Below, piece by piece: positions 1 through 5,604 of a stretch of DNA of 6,088 nucleotides. Each line of letters opens with the position of its first letter. Positions within the stretch are counted from its first letter, which is position 1. Both the position numbers and the translations under genes were made by a program. This DNA is from Holophagaceae bacterium UBA706. GTDB taxonomy: Bacteria > Acidobacteriota > Holophagae > Holophagales > Holophagaceae. The stretch is from the NCBI GenBank assembly GCA_002298155.1, contig DBME01000073.1, positions 1 to 6,088 on the forward strand, written 5' to 3'. The notes under the pieces were generated by a model, which did not search any database, had not been told where the DNA came from, and was given only the letters and a program-made list of their open reading frames with translations.

Positions 1-10
1 GGGGGGCGGG

Positions 11-559
11 TCACGAGACCAGCCTGAGCTTGGAGTACTTGGCGCGGATGCGGTCCATGTCCGACCGGGCGATGACCGAGCGCAGGCGGGTGTCGCCGGG
101 GTGGTAGTAGTCGTGGACCTCCTCCACGACCCGCGCCCCCAGGGACTGGTGCACGCTGCGCGCCTCGTGGTTGTCGGGGGTGACCAGGAACCGGCACTCT
201 TCCATGTCCTCGGCCACGAGCTTGCGCATCATGGCCCGGATCAGGAGGTAGTTCACGCGGGTCTTGCGGTAGGGCTCGAGGACGGCCAGGGTGGCGCAGT
301 AGGCCGTCCTGCCGTTGGGGAAGTTCAGGACGTAGCCCACGGGGCGGCCGCCATCCAGGGCCAGGAAGCACCAGTCCGCGTAGAAGTCGGTGCAAAGGCG
401 CAGGTAGTAGGCGCAGAGCATGCCCGTCCCGTCACCGCCCCAGATCTCCCGCTCCAGTTCCTGGAGATGGGGGTAGTCGGCGGGCGCAAGGGCACGCACG
501 GTGAAACGTTCGGTTTCCCGAGCGGGGTTTGGCAGGGTTTCAAGTTCCCGTACGTCCAT
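11..559 (-). CDS. GNAT-family N-acetyltransferase
   Basis: Predicted 182-residue cytoplasmic acetyltransferase that would move an acetyl group from acetyl-CoA to an amine; the substrate is unknown. Seen: a GNAT layout with an N-terminal FTVRALAPADY strand (about 19-29), a central beta strand WCFLALDGGRPVGYVL (about 63-78), motif A from CATLAVLEPYRK (88-99), and a late NHEARSVHQSLGA segment (130-142) matching the usual N-x-x-A-x-x-x-x-x-x-LG motif. The pyrophosphate-binding loop, normally R/Q-x-x-G-x-G/A, reads RKTRVN (98-103) and has lost both glycines. The start at 559 is chosen because AAGGAGG lies 6 bases upstream; an in-frame ATG 21 bases earlier would place this site inside the gene. The spacing of YYLRLC and VTPDNHEAR recalls diaminobutyrate acetyltransferase EctA, but no ectoine genes are adjacent, so EctA is not assigned. 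It is transcribed away from the chemoreceptor gene. Family confidence is high, function unknown. Confidence 0.88.
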   Translation of the reverse strand: MDVRELETLPNPARETERFTVRALAPADYPHLQELEREIWGGDGTGMLCAYYLRLCTDFYADWCFLALDGGRPVGYVLNFPNGRTAYCATLAVLEPYRKTRVNYLLIRAMMRKLVAEDMEECRFLVTPDNHEARSVHQSLGARVVEEVHDYYHPGDTRLRSVIARSDMDRIRAKYSKLRLVS

Positions 560-565
560 GGCTGG

Positions 566-572
566 CCTCCTT
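566..572 (-). promoter_or_regulatory. Ribosome binding site deciding the GNAT start
   Basis: AAGGAGG on the minus strand, 6 bases before the ATG at 559. It supports the shorter 182-residue protein over the 189-residue reading that starts at 580, which has no comparable site upstream. Confidence 0.8.
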
Positions 573-591
573 GAAGGCAAGCATGGGATCC

Positions 592-659
592 GGTTGTAAA
601 GGTTCCGTGGCGGGGGTGTGCCGGGTCTGGTGCATTTCTGCTACCCCGGCGTTACAACC
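592..659. repeat. Perfect 8-bp inverted repeat in the divergent intergenic region
   Basis: GGTTGTAA at 592-599 is the exact reverse complement of TTACAACC at 652-659; the arms lie 60 bp apart start to start. The right arm overlaps the proposed -35 element of the chemoreceptor promoter. It could be a pair of operator half-sites shared by the divergent GNAT and chemoreceptor genes. An 8-bp repeat can arise by chance in about 170 bp, so function is inference only. Confidence 0.3.
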
Positions 660-681
660 CCCTTGCATTCAGGGGCATAAT
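652..681 (+). promoter_or_regulatory. Candidate sigma70-type promoter for the chemoreceptor gene
   Basis: CATAAT at 676-681 matches the TATAAT consensus at five of six positions. TTACAA at 652-657 (weak, three of six) is 18 bp upstream; reading the -35 one base earlier as GTTACA gives four of six with a 19-bp spacer. The spacer holds a small dyad, CCCCT (659-663) and AGGGG (671-675) around a 7-base centre, which could be an operator. Transcription would begin near 688-690, downstream of the ATG at 680, which favours the GTG at 731 as the real start. The rest of the 560-730 gap shows no other feature I can support, and no clear promoter for the GNAT gene. Confidence 0.4.
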
Positions 682-720
682 GGACCACTTATTGTCAGCT
701 CTGATCGCTCAACCCATCCT

Positions 721-725
721 GGAGG
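721..725 (+). promoter_or_regulatory. Ribosome binding site deciding the chemoreceptor start
   Basis: GGAGG lies 5 bases before an in-frame GTG at 731. The competing ATG at 680 has only AGGGG 4 bases upstream and overlaps the candidate -10 element. Confidence 0.65.
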
Positions 726-730
726 TCGCC

Positions 731-2335
731 GTGGGATTCGCCGCGAGTTTCTTTGGCCGTCTGCGCATCCGTGGGAAGTTCAACTTCCTTTTCGCTGGCC
801 AGGTCCTGCTCCTGGCGGGTGTCGCCCTGGCGGGTGGGGCCACCATCGACCGGGTCGTCTCGCGCCTCTCCGTGTCGGGTGTGGAACTGGAGAAGGCCCG
901 CCTCCTCTCCAGCGCCCTCAACGATGTGAACACCATCCGCACCGTCCACGTCTCCATGATCGCCGCGGCCCATGACGAGGCGTACCAGGCCAAGCGGGGC
1001 CAGCGGCTCAAGAGCCTGGAGGAGAAGGCCGCCGCCGAGATGGCGAAGCTCGAGGCCACGGAATGGGGCCCCGAGGAGAAGCCCCTGGTCACCCAGGGGC
1101 TCGCGTCCATCCGGAAGTACAACGATGGCTTCCCCGCGGCCCTGGCCGCCGCCAAGGCGACCCCGGGCGGCAAGGACATCGATCCCGCCCTGATGGAAGC
1201 GAACGTCGGCGACCAGCGCCTGGGCCGGGAGGGCTTCGAGAAGGCCCTGGAGGCCATCGAGAGCAGGACCATGTCGGACATCAAGGACACGACCGGCTTC
1301 GCCGGGAGGATGCAGCTCTACCTCGTGGCGGGTTCGCTGGTGGCCCTGGGGCTGGGCATCGGGATCACCTCCCTGGTGGGGCGCCAGGTGGGCCAGGCGG
1401 TCCGGGAGATCCGGAGCGCGCTGGAGGCCGTCGGTGGGGGTGATCTCACCCGGCGGGCTGCGGTGGAGAGCCGGGACGAGTTCGGGGAGATCGCGGGGAG
1501 CCTGGGGGATCTGGCAGCGGGGCTGGGCCGGGACATCGAGGCCCTTTCGGAGATCGCCGCCCGGGTGGCCAGCGGCACCACGGAACTGGCCGCGACCACC
1601 GAACAGCTCAGCGTCGCGACGCAGGAGATCAGCGCGGGCGCCGAGCGCCAGCGGGAGGCGATGATTCGGTCCACGTCCGCTCTCAACGACGTGGCCAGCT
1701 CGATCTCGGACGTGCGGGGTACGGTGCACGAGACGGACCGGTTCTCCCAGGAATCGCTTAGCATGAGTTCGCGTGGGATGGACTGCGCCAAGGACTCCTC
1801 CCGGGCCATGGCGGCCATCGAGGAGAGTTCGGCCAAGGTGGGCCGGATCACCACCGTCATCGCGGACATCGCGCGGCAGACGAACCTGTTGTCCCTGAAC
1901 GCGGCCATCGAGGCGGCCAAGGCCGGGAACCAGGGCAAGGGCTTCGCCGTGGTGGCCGAGGAGATCCGCAAGCTGGCCGAGCGCAGCGCCGCGGCCGCCA
2001 AGGAGATCGCCCAGCTCATCCAGGAGAGCGCGGAGCGGGTGAAGGAGGGCACCTCCTCCACCGAGGCCGTGAGCGGCATCCTGGTGTCCATGGAGGGCAA
2101 CATCAAGGGCCTCGCCAAGGGCGCCACCCGGGTGGCCTCGGCCGTGGAGGAGCAGACCATCGCCTGCAACGAGGTGGTGGAGGCGGTGGGTACCACCGCC
2201 CAGCTCACGGAGCAGAACGCCTCCGGGACCATCGAACTGGCCTCGAGCATCCAGGAGACCTCGCGGACCATCGACGACCTGGCCCACCAGGCCGGGGATC
2301 TCCACAGGCTCACGGCCCGGTTCAAACTTCACTGA
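731..2335 (+). CDS. Methyl-accepting chemotaxis protein (transmembrane chemoreceptor)
   Basis: Inner-membrane chemoreceptor of 534 residues (GTG start) that would sense a periplasmic ligand and control CheA through CheW. Seen in order, in GTG-start numbering: a short basic N-terminus with RLRIRGK; TM1 about 19-39; a helical periplasmic region of about 155 residues (40-193) of the four-helix-bundle sensor type; TM2 about 194-216; a HAMP domain about 217-270 with the DEFGEI signature; and a long coiled-coil signalling domain. The hairpin tip, about 377-419, carries the near-invariant [17 protein letters not shown], then [19 protein letters not shown], so CheW/CheA contact should be intact. The HAMP domain seems to lack the usual proline of its first helix ([10 protein letters not shown]). 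There is no NWETF-like CheR tether at the C-terminus, which ends RFKLH. An alternative ATG at 680 adds 17 residues. Ligand unknown; no che genes are nearby. The DinB-like gene follows after 32 bp. Family assignment is secure. Confidence 0.95.
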   Translation: MGFAASFFGRLRIRGKFNFLFAGQVLLLAGVALAGGATIDRVVSRLSVSGVELEKARLLSSALNDVNTIRTVHVSMIAAAHDEAYQAKRGQRLKSLEEKAAAEMAKLEATEWGPEEKPLVTQGLASIRKYNDGFPAALAAAKATPGGKDIDPALMEANVGDQRLGREGFEKALEAIESRTMSDIKDTTGFAGRMQLYLVAGSLVALGLGIGITSLVGRQVGQAVREIRSALEAVGGGDLTRRAAVESRDEFGEIAGSLGDLAAGLGRDIEALSEIAARVASGTTELAATTEQLSVATQEISAGAERQREAMIRSTSALNDVASSISDVRGTVHETDRFSQESLSMSSRGMDCAKDSSRAMAAIEESSAKVGRITTVIADIARQTNLLSLNAAIEAAKAGNQGKGFAVVAEEIRKLAERSAAAAKEIAQLIQESAERVKEGTSSTEAVSGILVSMEGNIKGLAKGATRVASAVEEQTIACNEVVEAVGTTAQLTEQNASGTIELASSIQETSRTIDDLAHQAGDLHRLTARFKLH

Positions 2336-2357
2336 ACCTGGGAGTAGACTGGCGGGC

Positions 2358-2367
2358 GAGGTGATCC
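2358..2367 (+). promoter_or_regulatory. Extended Shine-Dalgarno site of the DinB-like gene
   Basis: GAGGTGATCC is a ten-base perfect complement to the conserved 3' end of bacterial 16S rRNA. Its GAGG core sits 6 bases before the ATG at 2368. This fixes the start and suggests efficient translation. Confidence 0.75.
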
Positions 2368-2847
2368 ATGCTCGCCGTGCTCGAATCCGCCGCCAACGCC
2401 TTCGCCCTGGGAGACCGGTTCGTCGACCGGCTCGTGGGGGACTTCACCGATGATGACTGGGCGGTCAGGGATGCCGCGGGGCACGACCCCCGCTGGATCC
2501 TGGGCCACCTCGCCGCGGTGCGGACGCGGGTCACCGCCATGATGGGGCTGCCCGCGATCCCGGCGCCCTGGGCCACGGCCTTCGGCCGCGGCACGTCCCC
2601 GGCGGATCTGCCCGCGGACCTGGACATGCGGGAGATCATCGCGGCCTTCCACGCCGCCGGCGAGGCCATCGGGGGCGGCTGGGAAGGGCTTACCGGAGAG
2701 GCGCTGGCCGCGCCGCTGGGGCGGACCCTCCCCGACGGTTCGGACACCGTGGGCGGGGCGCTGCGCTTCCTGGCATGGCACGAGGCCTACCACCTGGGGC
2801 AGCTGGGGATCTTCCGGCGCCTGGCGGGCAAGCCCGGCCTTGCGTGA
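2368..2847 (+). CDS. DinB/YfiT-like putative metal-dependent protein
   Basis: A 159-residue soluble protein of the DinB/YfiT four-helix-bundle superfamily, whose members bind a divalent metal with three histidines; some act as bacillithiol- or mycothiol-dependent transferases, many are uncharacterised. Seen: an N-terminal helix; the first likely ligand His47 in WILGHLAAVR; and the paired ligands His138 and His142 in the C-terminal helix AWHEAYHLGQLGIFRR, which is the family hallmark. The length is typical (about 150-170) and the triad looks complete. Start chosen from a strong ribosome binding site. It lies 32 bp after the chemoreceptor gene on the same strand with no terminator visible between, so co-transcription is likely, though a shared function is not implied. 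Its TGA abuts the stop codon of the convergent gene with no base between. Substrate unknown; superfamily call fairly sure. Confidence 0.82.
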   Translation: MLAVLESAANAFALGDRFVDRLVGDFTDDDWAVRDAAGHDPRWILGHLAAVRTRVTAMMGLPAIPAPWATAFGRGTSPADLPADLDMREIIAAFHAAGEAIGGGWEGLTGEALAAPLGRTLPDGSDTVGGALRFLAWHEAYHLGQLGIFRRLAGKPGLA

Positions 2848-2876
2848 TCAGTCCACCTTGCGGGGGGTATAGGCCT
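2845..2876. repeat. Convergent gene junction with TGATCA double stop, copy 1
   Basis: TGATCA (2845-2850) is a palindrome that holds the TGA of the plus-strand DinB-like gene and the TGA of the minus-strand phospholipase D-like gene. Eleven bases further on, GGGGGGTATAGGCCT (2862-2876) matches 14 of 15 bases of a segment at the other convergent junction (5590-5604). It lies within the last codons of the minus-strand gene, so both elements overlap coding sequence. No classical terminator (stem plus T-run) is visible. Confidence 0.35.
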
Positions 2877-4023
2877 TCATGGGGTCGATGGGCTTGGCGT
2901 AGTCGCTGGTCCACAGCCGGGTGAAGATCTCGCCGCCCTGCTTGGCCAGCTCGGGCTGCTTGAGGATCACCTCGACGTTGCGGGAGAACTCGAAATAGTC
3001 CTCCTCCCAGTTGCTGGTCCCCAGCCAGAGGGTGGCCCCGTCCACGACCATGTACTTGCTGTGCACAGTGCGGGCGAAGGGAATGTGGCCGGTGGAAGCC
3101 TCGGGGATGGACATGATGCGCACCTCCACCCCGGGGATCATGGCAAGGGATTTGAGGTGGGCGAGACCACGGCTCTTGAGGACCCAGTCCGAGATCAGGA
3201 GCTGGACCTTGACGCCGCGCACGGCGGCTTCGCGCAGGGCCTGGTCGATGACCGGCCAGTAGTGGTTCTTGCCGGAGACCGGGGAGTAGGTGAGGAGCTG
3301 CACCTGCACCGTGGACCGGGCCGTGCCGATGAGCTGGGTGAGGGCGCCGATGGCGGGCCGGACGGTTCCCGGAGAGAGGAAGGGGGGGCTGGCCACCAGC
3401 TCCGCGTCGCCGCCCGGGGCCGCCACATCCTTGGCGGGAGGGGGGAGCGTCTTGTCCAGGGCGAAGCGCCAGTCCACCTCGAAGACCTCCTGGAGGCGGG
3501 CCACCAGGGCGGGGTCACGGGTTCGGACGCCCATCTCGTGGATGTGCTCCAGGGCGCGCCAATCGAAGTTCTGGCTGCCCAGAACGCCCTCGGCGGCGTC
3601 GGCCAGGAAGTATTTGGCGTGGAGGATTCCCTTGGAGATCCCCTTGAGGTCGAAGATCCGCAGCTCGAGGTTGGGGATCTTCTTCAGGCGCTCGACGGAG
3701 ACCGGGTCCTGGCTGAGCATGGCGTTGGACAGGATGAAGCGGATCTTGACACCGCGGGCCCCGGCCTTCTCCAGTTCCTGGAGCACGGGCTCCAGGGCGC
3801 CGCCGGGCACCTGGGCGATGTAGAACTCGGCGAAGTCCAGGCGCTTCCGGGCGCCCCGGATGACCTCGATCCAGGCGTCCCGGGCGAAGGCCAGGTCGGG
3901 ATGGGCCAGGGGGGTCTCCTTGGGCACGGACTGGATGAGCTGCGTGGGGCCTCCGGCCCAGGCCTGGGCGAAGGCCAGGGTCGCGGCCAGGAGGGAAGGA
4001 CTTAAGGCGCGTAAGGTGTGCAT
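2848..4023 (-). CDS. Secreted two-HKD phospholipase D-like protein, PLD3/PLD4-type
   Basis: A 391-residue exported member of the phospholipase D superfamily. Seen: a signal peptide MHTLRALSPSLLAATLAFAQAWA with likely cleavage after AWA (residue 23); a first HKD motif H135-x-K137-x4-D142 (HAKYFLAD), followed by GSQNFDWRAL; and a second motif H321-x-K323-x4-D328 (HSKYMVVD), followed by GTSNWEEDYF. Both catalytic motifs are complete. The whole order of conserved blocks, notably SQNFDWRALEHIHEMGV, YWPVIDQALREAAVRGVKV, LLISDW, IPFAR and LGTSNW, resembles animal PLD3/PLD4 as I recall them. Those proteins are 5' exonucleases also linked to lysosomal phospholipid synthesis; cardiolipin synthase is a poorer fit because the protein has a signal peptide instead of N-terminal membrane helices. 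Substrate, nucleic acid or phospholipid, is inference. The ATG at 4023 starts a good signal peptide but its GGAGGG is only 0-1 base away; an ATG at 4062 adds 13 residues without a ribosome binding site. It diverges from the membrane-protein gene across 70 bp. Confidence 0.88.
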   Translation of the reverse strand: MHTLRALSPSLLAATLAFAQAWAGGPTQLIQSVPKETPLAHPDLAFARDAWIEVIRGARKRLDFAEFYIAQVPGGALEPVLQELEKAGARGVKIRFILSNAMLSQDPVSVERLKKIPNLELRIFDLKGISKGILHAKYFLADAAEGVLGSQNFDWRALEHIHEMGVRTRDPALVARLQEVFEVDWRFALDKTLPPPAKDVAAPGGDAELVASPPFLSPGTVRPAIGALTQLIGTARSTVQVQLLTYSPVSGKNHYWPVIDQALREAAVRGVKVQLLISDWVLKSRGLAHLKSLAMIPGVEVRIMSIPEASTGHIPFARTVHSKYMVVDGATLWLGTSNWEEDYFEFSRNVEVILKQPELAKQGGEIFTRLWTSDYAKPIDPMKAYTPRKVD

Positions 4024-4029
4024 CCCTCC
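4024..4029 (-). promoter_or_regulatory. Very close purine-rich site before the PLD-like start
   Basis: GGAGGG on the minus strand directly touches the ATG at 4023. Normal spacing is 5-9 bases, so either initiation here is weak or the true start is elsewhere (ATG at 4062, with no such site). The signal peptide favours 4023. Confidence 0.4.
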
Positions 4030-4082
4030 AGTTTGCCTGGAATCGGCGAGAATGGAACTCATGGCTGGCGCCGGTGATGTCG

Positions 4083-4089
4083 AAGAGGG
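4083..4089 (+). promoter_or_regulatory. Ribosome binding site of the DUF2254-like gene
   Basis: AAGAGGG, with its GAGG core 5 bases before the ATG at 4094. It selects this start over in-frame ATGs at 4052 and 4061, which lack a clear site. The 4024-4093 divergent gap shows no promoter I would defend on either strand. Confidence 0.6.
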
Positions 4090-4093
4090 TTAC

Positions 4094-5569
4094 ATGAATC
4101 GCTCAAAGGACCTCACCCAGGACGAAGGGATGCCGGCCAAGCTTTTCGTGGCCGCCACGGTCCTGTTCGGCGTGCTGGTGGCTCTGCTCTTCACCTGGTT
4201 CGGGGGGGTGCAGTACTTCGGGGCCATGGGCGTGCCCACGGCGAGCCGCCTCCTGAACCAGTACTCCACCGTGATGATGACGAGCATCGCCCTCATCATC
4301 CCCCTCACGGCCAACCTGTACACCCCGCGCCTGGTGAAGGTCTACGTCACCCACCCCATCATCCTGGGCGGCCTGGGCACGGTGGGGATCGGCCACCTCC
4401 TGCTGCTTTCCACCCACTACGTGCCGGCGGGGCACCCCTGGCTTCGCATCGCCGACGTCGGGGTCGCGGTGGTGTGTCTTGGCCTCCTGAGCCTGTCCCT
4501 GCCGTTCCTGTATGCCCTGAGCCAGTTCCTGCGGCCCACCTACTTCATGCCCCGGCTCACCCGCATGGGCACGCGGAACCTCCAGGCCCTGGTTTCCGGG
4601 CGCAAGCCGGAGATGAACGCCCAGAACCTTTTCCAGATGATCGACGTGGTGGCCAACATCGCCATGACGGGCATGACCCGCGGGGATCGGCAGCTGGTGC
4701 TGCACGCCCTGAAGTCGTTGCGCACCCTCCTGGAGGAGGTCATCGTGGCCTGCGATCCGGCGGGGAGCGACTGGCGGGATCTGCGGCCCCACTTCGTGCC
4801 GGGCCTCACCAAGGAGGGCCAGGACTACCTCCGGCGGGAGCGCATCTGGCCAGAGGCCTACATGCTGGCGCAGATGCTCAAGATCATGGAGATCTCCACC
4901 CGGCGGGAGCACGAGATCCTCTCGGAGCTGGCCGGGCACCTGGTGGGCACGGCCCGGCTGGCCGCGCGGGAGGGCAGGGACGGTGTGGTGGAACTGCACC
5001 TCATGAGCTTCAACACCCTCATGCGGGACGCGGTGGAGGCCAAGGATTCCCGGCCCTTCATGAACCTCTGTTACCACTACCGCCTCCTGATCGAAGGTCT
5101 GAACACGTCCAAGGTCTTCATGAACGAGGGCATCCGCCACCTGATCCACTACGGCCGCATGGCCTCCCGGGCCGGGCTGGTCTTCGGCCTGGAGACGGTG
5201 GTGTATGACATGGGCGAACTGCTCTTGCGCATGGCGTCCATCGACGAGCCCACCGCGGTGGAGGTGCTCCTCACCTGGGCGGGCCCCCTTTGGCAGGACT
5301 GCCTGGACCAGGGCGGCCACCTTCGGAAGGCGGGGTGGCGGAGCCTCATCCGGGCCCATTGGGAGGCGCGGGTGGCCGGGCACGAGGCCCTGGCCGAGGC
5401 CCTCTTCTGGCACTACCTCTCCGACGAGACGATCCACCGGGAGCAGCTGGAACTGGTGCTGGACGACAACCGGGAGTTGAATTTCGAGTTCAACGAGCGT
5501 CTGATGCGTTTCGCCCACCTGTCGGAAGAGGCCGAGGCCAAGGCCCGGGAGTTCCTGGAAGTGTGGTGA
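4094..5569 (+). CDS. Four-helix membrane protein, DUF2254-like N-terminal half
   Basis: A 491-residue inner-membrane protein of unknown function. Seen: four hydrophobic segments at about 17-37, 57-75, 88-107 and 119-142, then a soluble, mostly helical region of about 350 residues that should be cytoplasmic if both ends face in. The stretch from TASRLLNQYSTVMM through LIIPLTANLYTPRLVKVYVTH to the third helix (about 49-107) follows the pattern of DUF2254 membrane proteins, where a helix ends in a Ser/Gln-x-x-(S/T)PR-(V/L)-L signature before a conserved GxFxG(T) helix. Here the helix reads GGLGTVGIG (92-100). The match is from memory and distant. The C-terminal half has charged helices, e.g. EVIVACDPAGSDW (215-227), RREHEILSELAGH (270-282) and an acidic tail ending EFLEVW; I recognise no domain or catalytic motif in it. 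It diverges from the PLD-like gene and its TGA abuts the stop of the convergent gene downstream. The frame is intact. The gene is certain, the family tentative. Confidence 0.85.
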   Translation: MNRSKDLTQDEGMPAKLFVAATVLFGVLVALLFTWFGGVQYFGAMGVPTASRLLNQYSTVMMTSIALIIPLTANLYTPRLVKVYVTHPIILGGLGTVGIGHLLLLSTHYVPAGHPWLRIADVGVAVVCLGLLSLSLPFLYALSQFLRPTYFMPRLTRMGTRNLQALVSGRKPEMNAQNLFQMIDVVANIAMTGMTRGDRQLVLHALKSLRTLLEEVIVACDPAGSDWRDLRPHFVPGLTKEGQDYLRRERIWPEAYMLAQMLKIMEISTRREHEILSELAGHLVGTARLAAREGRDGVVELHLMSFNTLMRDAVEAKDSRPFMNLCYHYRLLIEGLNTSKVFMNEGIRHLIHYGRMASRAGLVFGLETVVYDMGELLLRMASIDEPTAVEVLLTWAGPLWQDCLDQGGHLRKAGWRSLIRAHWEARVAGHEALAEALFWHYLSDETIHREQLELVLDDNRELNFEFNERLMRFAHLSEEAEAKAREFLEVW

Positions 5570-5604
5570 TCAGTACCGCCCGGGAGGCGGGGGGGCATAG
5601 GCCT
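5567..5604. repeat. Convergent gene junction with TGATCA double stop, copy 2
   Basis: TGATCA (5567-5572) again joins the TGA of a plus-strand gene to the TGA of a minus-strand gene. GGGGGGCATAGGCCT (5590-5604) differs at one base from 2862-2876 and lies 17 bases from the palindrome. In both minus-strand genes it is read in the same frame, giving AYTP and AYAP near the C-terminus. A short stem CCGCC/GGCGG (5576-5590) lies between but has no T-run. Confidence 0.35.

Noticed and set aside
11..559. EctA (diaminobutyrate acetyltransferase) for the GNAT gene
   Set aside because: There is similar spacing of some motifs, but the glycine loop differs and no ectB or ectC is adjacent.
695..2332. Long open frames opposite the chemoreceptor gene
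   Set aside because: They are rich in G, H, R and P, have no family features and are shadows of a GC-rich gene whose plus-strand product is unmistakable.
2828..2843. GCAAG-CCCGGC-CTTGC hairpin at the end of the DinB-like gene as a terminator
   Set aside because: The stem is only five base pairs, lies inside codons and has no T-run on either strand.
3860..4093. Upstream extension of the DUF2254-like reading frame
   Set aside because: It would overlap the signal peptide and start of the opposite-strand PLD-like gene, its extra residues are low in hydrophobic pattern, and a ribosome binding site fits the ATG at 4094.
4103..5518. 471-codon open frame opposite the DUF2254-like gene
   Set aside because: The composition (H, G, Q, V, E repeats) is typical of antisense shadow frames; the plus strand has clear membrane segments and a ribosome binding site.
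5576..5590. CCGCC-GGCGG stem after the DUF2254-like gene as a terminator
   Set aside because: It is short, without a T-run, and explained by proline and glycine codons of the convergent gene.
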